This document shows, piece by piece, positions 1 to 5,073 of a stretch of 5,080 nt of DNA. Origin of the DNA: Clostridia bacterium (GTDB taxonomy: Bacteria > Bacillota_A > Clostridia > Oscillospirales > CAG-272); NCBI GenBank assembly GCA_017959485.1, contig JAGDAM010000195.1, positions 1 to 5,080 of the forward strand. Reading direction: 5' to 3'. The position numbers and the translations under genes were made by a program. The notes under the pieces were generated by a model. That model saw only the letters and a program-made list of their open reading frames with translations. It searched no databases and was not told where the DNA came from. The first letter of the stretch is position 1; every line of letters begins with the position of its first letter.

Positions 1-1890
1 CTCGTGCGCGTTGGCTACGTCTGCCGCCTTAAGCACCCGTTCGACCGGGCAGTCGGGGAGTCCGTAGGCGATATTGTTGAATATCGTGTCGTGGAACATC
101 AGCGGCTCCTGCTGGACAAAACCGATCTGTCCGCGGTAGAACTGCATATCGATGTCCCGGATGTTGACGTCGTCGACGAGTATCTCGCCGTCGTAGTGGT
201 CGTAATAGCGTGAAAACAGGTTGACGAGCGTGGATTTTCCCGAGCCCGTCGTTCCGACGATGCCGACGATGTCGCCCGGATTTATGGTGAGATTAATGTT
301 TTTAAGCGTCTTCTTCGTCCTGTCGAAGGAGAAACTGACGTTGCGGAACTCGATCTTGCCTTTGATTCCCGGAAGGATGTTGCCCTTTCCGAAATCGTGC
401 TCGGGTTCGGCGTCGAGTATGTCGAGTATACGCTCGGCGGACGCCAGCGAGTGCTGATATGAGTCGTTGAGGTTTGCGAAGAAGTTGACCGGCCCGTAGA
501 ACATTCCGGCATAGGAGATGAATGCGGTCAGAAGGCCGGCGGTCATTCCGTCGATTCCGCGCAGAACGTCGTTGCCTCCGACCCACCAGATGAGTATCGA
601 GCCGAGACCTATGCAGGTTCCGACCGCGGCCGGGAAGGCGTGAAGTATCGTCGCCGCAGAGGCGTCGGTGCGGTACCATTCGGCGTTCTTCTCATTGAAT
701 CTCTCGGTCGAATTCTTCTCGTTGGTAAACGATTTTACGACCCTGACTCCGGGTATCGTGTCGGTCAGCACCGAAGTGACCGAGGTCCATCTGCGCCAGA
801 TGCGCAGGTAGAAAGGCCGGATCTTCTTCGAGAAGACGCGGGCGCCGATTACAACGAGCGGAACCGGGATCAGCGAGAAGAGAGTCAGTTTCCAGTTTTG
901 AACAAGCATAATCACTATTATGCCTATCAGTTGGAAGAACTGGACGACGACCTCCTGCGAAATGCGCAGCATGAAGGCCTGAATCGTCGAGCTGTCTCCG
1001 CTGATGCGGTTGATGACGGCGCCCGTCGAGGTTTTGTCGTAGAACCGCATCGGAAGGTATTGCGCCTTCTCGTAAACGTCGTTTCGGATTCGCATAACGA
1101 CCCGGTCGCCGGCGCGGCGGAGCATAACTCCGCGTATGCAGCCGATCAGATGGCTTACGATCTGTATCCCGATAAGCATAAAGACGATCTGCAACAGCTG
1201 CTCTTTGGCGTTTTCGGGGAAAGCGCCGTTCGTCTTTTTAAGAATGTCGTCGATCAGCCGGCGGTTCAGCATCGGCGGGACCAGCGCGATGGCGGTCGTC
1301 GCCACCGAGAGAAGCACCGTGACGATCAGCTTTTTCCACTCGGGCGTGATGTACTTGAGCAGTTTGGAGGCGACCTTCTTCTTACTGGCGCAGTGGATGC
1401 ACTCGACTCCGGGAGAGGAGAGCGCCCTGCCGCATTTCGGGCAGACGCTCAGCTGTTTTTCGTAGACCGCCTTCACGGCGTCGAACGCCTCTTCGGGATC
1501 GGTTCCTCCGGATATCCTGTTAATAAAACCGGCGGTCGCCTCGCAGAGGGCGTTTACCGAGAAGGTGTATCTAAATATGTTGACAACCGAGCCGTCCTTC
1601 ATATTCAGACGCAGGATGGCGTTTCCGTACATCCTCTTGTTTTTTGCCGATTCGACGTCGGAGAGTGCGATGCGGTGTCCCGTGACCCCCGTGTCAAGCT
1701 CGTGCACGACAATTTCCGAGTCGTTTACGAGCAGCACGCTGCGGCAGAACTCCGATTTGATCGAAATGCCGCCGACTATGGCGAACAGCCAGCCCTGTCC
1801 TTCCGGGGCGAGCGATTTCAGCGTCGCGAGTTCGGACGGGGAAACGGGGGTGTTGAGCAGAATCGATGTTTCTTCTACGGCCTTTTCCAT
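1..1890 (-). CDS. ABC exporter half-transporter (membrane domain + ATPase) with N-terminal PH-like region and zinc ribbon; C-terminus cut off by the window edge
   Basis: This is a type I (MsbA/LmrA-like) ABC exporter subunit: membrane and ATPase domains share one chain, which normally dimerises to pump a substrate outward using ATP. I read 630 residues. The start is ATG at 1890-1888; an in-frame TAA three codons upstream (1899-1897) rules out a longer protein. Residues 1-145 are soluble, with alternating beta-like stretches (about 35-125) that could be a PH-like fold. A zinc ribbon follows, with Cys150, Cys153, Cys164 and Cys167 (CPKC and CIHC). Six likely membrane helices lie near 187-209, 231-253, 313-333, 334-354, 411-437 and 447-468. 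The nucleotide-binding domain starts near 512, with Walker A GTTGSGKST at 546-554 (Lys552) and the Q-loop at Gln594. The signature motif, Walker B and H-loop lie beyond the edge. Shine-Dalgarno pairing is poor. The exporter call is firm; the substrate is unknown and the PH-like label is inferred. Confidence 0.93.
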   Translation of the reverse strand, partial: MEKAVEETSILLNTPVSPSELATLKSLAPEGQGWLFAIVGGISIKSEFCRSVLLVNDSEIVVHELDTGVTGHRIALSDVESAKNKRMYGNAILRLNMKDGSVVNIFRYTFSVNALCEATAGFINRISGGTDPEEAFDAVKAVYEKQLSVCPKCGRALSSPGVECIHCASKKKVASKLLKYITPEWKKLIVTVLLSVATTAIALVPPMLNRRLIDDILKKTNGAFPENAKEQLLQIVFMLIGIQIVSHLIGCIRGVMLRRAGDRVVMRIRNDVYEKAQYLPMRFYDKTSTGAVINRISGDSSTIQAFMLRISQEVVVQFFQLIGIIVIMLVQNWKLTLFSLIPVPLVVIGARVFSKKIRPFYLRIWRRWTSVTSVLTDTIPGVRVVKSFTNEKNSTERFNEKNAEWYRTDASAATILHAFPAAVGTCIGLGSILIWWVGGNDVLRGIDGMTAGLLTAFISYAGMFYGPVNFFANLNDSYQHSLASAERILDILDAEPEHDFGKGNILPGIKGKIEFRNVSFSFDRTKKTLKNINLTINPGDIVGIVGTTGSGKSTLVNLFSRYYDHYDGEILVDDVNIRDIDMQFYRGQIGFVQQEPLMFHDTIFNNIAYGLPDCPVERVLKAADVANAHE

Positions 1891-1982
1891 ATCATCTTAT
1901 ACGGCCCGCGGGAAAACGCGTCCTCGCGATGCCGGGGATGGGTTCCGGAATTTCGGTCCGGATACCGGGTGAAGTCGGGTTT

Positions 1983-2011
1983 ATTTTACCATTTAAGAGA
2001 GCGGTTGTCAA
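1983..2011 (-). promoter_or_regulatory. Sigma-A promoter for the ABC exporter gene
   Basis: Read on the minus strand, a perfect -35 box TTGACA (2011-2006) is followed, after exactly 17 bases, by TAAAAT (1988-1983), a five-of-six match to the -10 consensus. Transcription should start near 1976, giving a leader of about 86 bases before the ATG at 1890. That leader is GC-rich, contains short self-complementary stretches (for example CCGGA/TCCGG) and lacks a good Shine-Dalgarno site, so translation of the exporter may be weak or structure-dependent. The promoter is directly visible; the leader's effect is inference. Confidence 0.8.
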
Positions 2012-2028
2012 TCGTTTTGAAGGTTTTT

Positions 2029-2046
2029 ATTGACTTTATTGTCAAT
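2029..2046. promoter_or_regulatory. Candidate operator: inverted repeat ATTGAC-N6-GTCAAT
   Basis: Two perfect 6-base arms, ATTGAC (2029-2034) and GTCAAT (2041-2046), flank a 6-base centre. The left arm overlaps the -35 box of the promoter for the binding-protein gene. A third copy, GTCAAT at 2007-2012, overlaps the -35 box of the opposing exporter promoter. A dimeric repressor bound here could block one or both promoters. The arms partly resemble -35 consensus, so two of the three copies may simply reflect promoter sequence; the copy at 2041-2046 does not have that explanation. The bound protein is unknown. Confidence 0.4.
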
Positions 2047-2059
2047 GAAGGGGTATAAT
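2030..2059 (+). promoter_or_regulatory. Sigma-A promoter for the solute-binding lipoprotein gene
   Basis: TTGACT (2030-2035, five of six consensus bases) and a perfect TATAAT (2054-2059) are separated by 18 bases. The start of transcription is expected near 2066, leaving a short leader of about 26 bases that carries the ribosome binding site. This is a strong-looking promoter and lies back to back with the exporter promoter, with the two predicted start points about 90 bases apart. Confidence 0.85.
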
Positions 2060-2075
2060 AAAGACAACTTCTCTG

Positions 2076-2081
2076 AAAGGA
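2076..2081 (+). promoter_or_regulatory. Ribosome binding site AAAGGA of the lipoprotein gene
   Basis: AAAGGA ends 10 bases before the ATG at 2092. It supports that start codon, which also gives a standard lipoprotein signal peptide. Confidence 0.75.
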
Positions 2082-2091
2082 AGCGCTTATT

Positions 2092-3600
2092 ATGAAAAAA
2101 ACGGTTTCTTTGATTTCTCTCGTTATATGTTTCCTGATTCTCGCGGCGTCCTGCGGCAACGCGGCGGATCCGGAGATCACGACCGCGGCGGCTCCGGTAG
2201 CCGGCACCACGGCGGCAGCCGCAACCGAAGAGGCGACGACGGAGGAGACCGGAATCCCCGAGCCGGCCAGGATCGATCTTGACAAATACGTTTACCGCAT
2301 GATAGTGTCGGACAACAAGCTCTGGGTCCCGATGCACTTCTCGGAGAGCGAGACCGAGACCGGTGCGGTCATAGAGGACTCGCTGCTCCGCCGCGAGTTT
2401 CTCATTGAGGACAGATACAACTGTCAGATTGAGCATACCGTCGATTCCGACGCCGCAAACAAGGTGTCGATAGCTGTCCAATCGGGAACCGAGATAGCCG
2501 AAATCGCCTTCCTGAGCGCCAACAAAACGGTGACGCTCGTCCAGTCGGGCGACGTAGCAGATCTTTCGAAGGTCGACGGACTGTCGCTCGGATCGCAGTG
2601 GTGGGACCAGAGAATCCTCAGCGAATACAAGATCGGAGAGCGGATATTCATGGCGGACGGGGAAATCAACATCCGCGACGATCTGCGCACGATGTCGGTC
2701 ATCTACAACAAGGGCATGTACGCCGACTACGGCTATACGACGCAGTACGGCACACCATACTCTCTCGTCTCCGAGGGAAAATGGACCTACGATCTGCTTA
2801 TGGAGATGATAAAGGGCAGGACCGAGGACCCGAACGACGACAACGGCGTCTGGGGAATGCTTTCGGAGGTCTCGGCTCCATACTACTTCTTCCTCGGATC
2901 TGGAAAGAAGACTCTCGTCAACCGCGCCGGAGAGTTTGTCAGCAATCTCGACGACGAGATAATACTCGAAACCTTCGAAAAGACGGTGTCGATGGCTGCC
3001 AATCCGGATATTATGATCGTCAACAATACCAAACATTTCGACAACAGCGACGTCTGGGTGAAGGCCACCGGGCTCTTCAAGGAGGGGCGCGTCCTCTTCA
3101 GATCGACCACCCTGTCGGCGGTCAACGGAATGCTTGACATGAAGGACGACTACGGCATCCTTCCGATACCCAATCAGGGCGGAGGCAGCACCGAATACTA
3201 CTGCTTCGCGAGCGGTTCCAACACCTCGCCGCTGTCGATGCCCAAGAACGTCGCCGATTTCGACAGCGCCGCCGCCGTCACCGAGGCGCTCGCCTTCTAT
3301 TCCTACACCAATCCCAACCCGAGCGTCGTCACTCTGCACGCCGCCTTCTACGATCTTCTCAGCGACGCGCGCCTCGCGCGCACCTACGAGGACACGAAGA
3401 TGCTCGACATCATCTTCTCCTCGAAGACCTACGATATCGACCAGGCCGCCGGTGTCACCGGACTCGAGAGCTCAATCTACTCGATCGTCAAGGCCGGGAC
3501 CGTCGGTACTCTCGGTTCGACCTTCAGCAACGTCCGCAAATCGTCGACCTCCAAGGTCCGCAATTTCGTCAAGACGGTTGAGGCGAAATATCCCTCCTGA
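2092..3600 (+). CDS. Extracellular solute-binding lipoprotein (ABC importer receptor, family 1-like)
   Basis: This is a 502-residue secreted lipoprotein that probably captures a small solute, most likely a carbohydrate, outside the membrane and delivers it to an ABC importer. The signal peptide is clear: Lys2-Lys3, a hydrophobic core (4-18), then AAS-Cys21 as the likely lipid-attachment site; Ala rather than Leu at -3 makes the lipobox slightly atypical. Residues 22-58 form a flexible Ala/Thr/Glu-rich linker. The rest matches clostridial family 1 binding proteins: WWDQ at 170-173, the VIYNKGMY stretch at 203-210, GKWTYDLL at 229-236, an Asp/Asn-rich DPNDDNG turn at 246-252, YGILPIP at 354-360, and a MLDIIFSSKTYD stretch near 437-448. 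Length is normal for the family. No permease or importer ATPase gene adjoins it; the divergent neighbour is an exporter. Family assignment is firm; the ligand cannot be read from sequence. Confidence 0.9.
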   Translation: MKKTVSLISLVICFLILAASCGNAADPEITTAAAPVAGTTAAAATEEATTEETGIPEPARIDLDKYVYRMIVSDNKLWVPMHFSESETETGAVIEDSLLRREFLIEDRYNCQIEHTVDSDAANKVSIAVQSGTEIAEIAFLSANKTVTLVQSGDVADLSKVDGLSLGSQWWDQRILSEYKIGERIFMADGEINIRDDLRTMSVIYNKGMYADYGYTTQYGTPYSLVSEGKWTYDLLMEMIKGRTEDPNDDNGVWGMLSEVSAPYYFFLGSGKKTLVNRAGEFVSNLDDEIILETFEKTVSMAANPDIMIVNNTKHFDNSDVWVKATGLFKEGRVLFRSTTLSAVNGMLDMKDDYGILPIPNQGGGSTEYYCFASGSNTSPLSMPKNVADFDSAAAVTEALAFYSYTNPNPSVVTLHAAFYDLLSDARLARTYEDTKMLDIIFSSKTYDIDQAAGVTGLESSIYSIVKAGTVGTLGSTFSNVRKSSTSKVRNFVKTVEAKYPS

Positions 3601-3655
3601 GGCGGGAGCGGAACAGCTGTCTTCGTTTTTCAGATACCAATAAACATTACACTTT

Positions 3656-3661
3656 AGGGAG
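3656..3661 (+). promoter_or_regulatory. Ribosome binding site AGGGAG of the dehydrogenase gene
   Basis: AGGGAG ends 8 bases before the ATG at 3670 and fixes that start. In the 69-base gap after the lipoprotein stop I find no convincing promoter and no U-tailed hairpin, so read-through from the upstream gene is plausible. Confidence 0.8.
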
Positions 3662-3669
3662 TATTCACA

Positions 3670-4737
3670 ATGAACGGAAGCGAACGCCGCCCGGTGATAG
3701 CCGTCATCGGAAGCGGAATGATGGGCAGCGCCATTACCTGGCCGGCCGCGTACAACGGCTGCGACATACGACTTGTCGGATCTGTCCTTGACGACAAAAT
3801 TATCGATCACGCAAAGAAGACGGGAGAGCATCTCACTCTGAAAAGAAAGATACCCTTCCCGGAAAGATACTCGTATTATTACTTCTCCGAGCTTGACCGG
3901 GCGCTCGAAGGCGTCGATCTTACTATCTGCGGAGTCAGCTCGTTCGGACTCGACTGGTACCTGGAAAACGTGATACCGCGTCTGCCCGACGGCGTTCCGG
4001 TGCTTTCGATAACAAAGGGCATGCTTCATCTCGGAGAGGGAAAAATGATCTCCTATCCCGAAAAAATGGAGGAGGTCGCCGCTGCCTGCGGCAAAAATAT
4101 CGATTTCATGGCGGTAGGAGGCCCCTGCACGTCCTACGAGCTTGCCGATCTCGATCCCTCCTGCGTCACCTTCTGCGGCCGCAAACCCGAACTGCTCCGC
4201 AAGGTCAGGAGCTGGTTCGAGGCGCCTTTCTACATGGTCAGTCTTTCGACCGACGTCCGCGGCGTCGAGTGCGCCGTCGCGCTGAAAAACGCCTACGCGC
4301 TGGGGATTTCACTTGCGATCGGCATGTCCTATAAGAGAGAGGGAAGAGAATTCGAGCATTACAACTCCCAGGCCGCGCTCTTCGGACAGGCCGTGAAGGA
4401 GATGACGAAGCTCCTCGATCTCTGCGGAGGCAAGCCGGAAAACATAACCCTCGGCGCCGGCGATCTTTACGTCACCGTCTTCGGAGGAAGAACGAGAAAG
4501 CTCGGGATACTGCTCGGAGAGGGGCACAGTTTCACCGAGGCGAAGAGGATGCTCGCCGGAGTGACTCTCGAATCGACCGCCATCGCCGCCCGCACCGTCG
4601 AGGCCGTCGAGGCGCTCGAGGCGTCGGGAAAGGTGAAAAAGGAAGACTTTCCGATGCTTCATCACATCGGAGTACGCCTCGCGGACGAGACCGGAGTCGA
4701 CGTGCCCTGGGCGGATTTCGAAAGCTTTTCACTGTAA
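3670..4737 (+). CDS. gpsA: Divergent NAD(P)-dependent glycerol-3-phosphate dehydrogenase (GpsA family)
   Basis: The family interconverts dihydroxyacetone phosphate and sn-glycerol 3-phosphate in the cytosol, supplying the backbone for phospholipids and glycerol-phosphate polymers. The 355 residues span the full family fold. The N-terminal Rossmann domain has the dinucleotide-binding motif GSGMMG (Gly14, Gly16, Gly19). SITKGM at 113-118 matches the conserved Lys116 motif, GGPCTSYELA at 150-159 the usual GPSFAxE stretch, and ALKNAYAL at 204-211 the catalytic-lysine segment (Lys206). GAGDLYVT (262-269) and GGRTRKLG (272-279) match the substrate-phosphate region. The last differs from the usual bacterial SRNRRxG and recalls the eukaryotic GGRNRK form, with Thr275 replacing Asn. 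A few extra residues (about 219-231) sit where typical GpsA has a shorter GLGxGDN loop. The family is clear; because of these differences it could be a paralogue with a shifted substrate rather than the housekeeping enzyme. Confidence 0.85.
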   Translation: MNGSERRPVIAVIGSGMMGSAITWPAAYNGCDIRLVGSVLDDKIIDHAKKTGEHLTLKRKIPFPERYSYYYFSELDRALEGVDLTICGVSSFGLDWYLENVIPRLPDGVPVLSITKGMLHLGEGKMISYPEKMEEVAAACGKNIDFMAVGGPCTSYELADLDPSCVTFCGRKPELLRKVRSWFEAPFYMVSLSTDVRGVECAVALKNAYALGISLAIGMSYKREGREFEHYNSQAALFGQAVKEMTKLLDLCGGKPENITLGAGDLYVTVFGGRTRKLGILLGEGHSFTEAKRMLAGVTLESTAIAARTVEAVEALEASGKVKKEDFPMLHHIGVRLADETGVDVPWADFESFSL

Positions 4738-4744
4738 CGGTTTT

Positions 4745-4773
4745 GGGGCTGAAAAAAGACTATTTTCAGCCCC
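4745..4773 (+). terminator. Strong hairpin just after the dehydrogenase stop, probable 3' end or transcript stabiliser
   Basis: GGGGCTGAAAA (4745-4755) and TTTTCAGCCCC (4763-4773) form a perfect 11-bp stem with a 7-base loop, starting 8 bases after the stop codon. Position and strength fit a transcription terminator, but no T-run follows on the plus strand and none follows on the minus strand, so it is not a canonical intrinsic terminator. It may instead protect the 3' end of the message or act with the structures further downstream. Confidence 0.55.
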
Positions 4774-4842
4774 GGCTAAATCAGCCGTGTCCGGCGAGCT
4801 AAATTATGCTTCGCATAGCTAAATTCGGCTTCGCCGAGCTAA
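4774..4842. repeat. Tandem mini-hairpin array with repeated RGCTAAAT linkers
   Basis: The linker recurs as GGCTAAATC (4774-4782), AGCTAAATT (4797-4805), AGCTAAATT (4817-4825) and a final AGCTAA (4837-4842). Between linkers lie short stem-loops: GCCG-TGTC-CGGC (4784-4795), ATGC-TTC-GCAT (4806-4816) and CGGC-TTC-GCCG (4826-4836). The last two units are exactly 20 bases long and identical apart from the stems, whose changes are matched on both sides. The first unit is longer and degenerate. Similar GCTTCGC-type intergenic hairpins are, from memory, common in clostridial genomes, but I cannot name this repeat family. Its function is unknown. Confidence 0.7.
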
Positions 4843-4889
4843 GGCAATACCGCACAATTCGCGTGTGCAGATTGCCGAGGTGATTTTTT
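4843..4889 (+). terminator. Two-part hairpin followed by a T-run, possible terminator
   Basis: GGCAAT (4843-4848) pairs with ATTGCC (4871-4876), and inside it GCACA (4852-4856) pairs with TGTGC (4864-4868) around a 7-base loop. The two stems are joined by a 3-by-2 internal loop. Six T residues follow at 4884-4889, seven bases past the stem. That gap is longer than normal for an intrinsic terminator, so efficiency is uncertain. It is the best T-tailed hairpin downstream of the dehydrogenase gene. Confidence 0.45.
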
Positions 4890-4891
4890 GT

Positions 4892-4922
4892 CTGTTTTCG
4901 TTGAGAAATCGCGGGAAAACAG
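4892..4922. other. Perfect 8-bp inverted repeat CTGTTTTC/GAAAACAG
   Basis: CTGTTTTC (4892-4899) and GAAAACAG (4915-4922) are exact reverse complements separated by 15 bases. A short TTTT follows at 4927-4930. It may be a weak terminator for either strand or part of the structured intergenic region; I cannot assign a role. Confidence 0.4.
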
Positions 4923-4945
4923 GCGGTTTTGGGGGATTTCGACGC

Positions 4946-4966
4946 CAGGGTATAAACTGTACCCTG
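4946..4966. other. Palindrome CAGGGTA-N7-TACCCTG at the likely edge of the mobile element
   Basis: Seven-base perfect arms (4946-4952 and 4960-4966) flank a 7-base centre. The right arm lies inside the proposed insertion-sequence end starting at 4958. It may be an operator, a small hairpin, or a trace of an older inverted-repeat end abutting the present one. The sequence alone does not decide. Confidence 0.35.
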
Positions 4967-4999
4967 TAAAATGGACAGGCCTATTTTAAGGGGGCCCTG

Positions 5000-5035
5000 C
5001 TAAGCGGACAGCGAAATTTGTGGGGCGTCCCTTAG
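5000..5035 (+). other. Bulged 9-bp hairpin upstream of the right-edge promoter
   Basis: CTAAG (5000-5004) pairs with CTTAG (5031-5035) and GGAC (5006-5009) pairs with GTCC (5027-5030), with C5005 as a single-base bulge and a 17-base loop. One GGACA repeat copy overlaps the left arm. It lies before the predicted transcription start near 5080, so it would form in DNA or in read-through RNA rather than in the downstream gene's own message. In insertion sequences such structures can stop translation of incoming transcripts; that role here is speculative. Confidence 0.35.
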
Positions 5036-5044
5036 GAATGGACA

Positions 5045-5073
5045 TTTACAGGAGCGGTTTTTTGTGGTATACT
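5045..5073 (+). promoter_or_regulatory. Strong promoter with extended -10, reading out of the right edge
   Basis: TTTACA (5045-5050) is followed after exactly 17 bases by TATACT (5068-5073), and TG at 5065-5066 gives a TGnTATACT extended -10. Transcription should start about 5080, so the gene it serves lies beyond the window on the plus strand. Confidence 0.8.

Noticed and set aside
640..2058. Long open frame on the plus strand opposite the exporter gene
   Set aside because: Its translation is rich in Arg, Asp and Val with no recognisable domain, and it lies antisense to a clear ABC exporter whose motifs read through the same bases. It also runs across the divergent promoter region. It is a shadow produced by GC-rich codon use.
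2008..3339. Long open frame on the minus strand opposite the lipoprotein gene
   Set aside because: It is antisense to a protein with a signal peptide, ribosome binding site and family motifs. Its own translation has no recognisable features and it extends into the promoter region.
2092..3600. Exporter plus binding protein as one transport system
   Set aside because: The ABC gene has the fused membrane-ATPase layout of an exporter, which does not use a solute-binding lipoprotein; the two genes are also divergently transcribed.
3590..3615. Possible terminator at the end of the lipoprotein gene (CTCC/GGAG pairing around the stop codon)
   Set aside because: Only a four-base stem overlapping the stop codon, with no T-run.
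3601..3669. Possible separate promoter for the dehydrogenase gene (TAAACA at 3641 or TACACT at 3648)
   Set aside because: No acceptable -35 box at the right distance, and the TACACT option would start transcription on top of the ribosome binding site.
3472..4029. Minus-strand open frame overlapping the end of the lipoprotein gene and the start of the dehydrogenase gene
   Set aside because: No domain, and it spans two real genes on the opposite strand.
4774..4842. CRISPR array
   Set aside because: The units are 20 bases long, the variable parts are small palindromes rather than spacers, and no cas genes are present.
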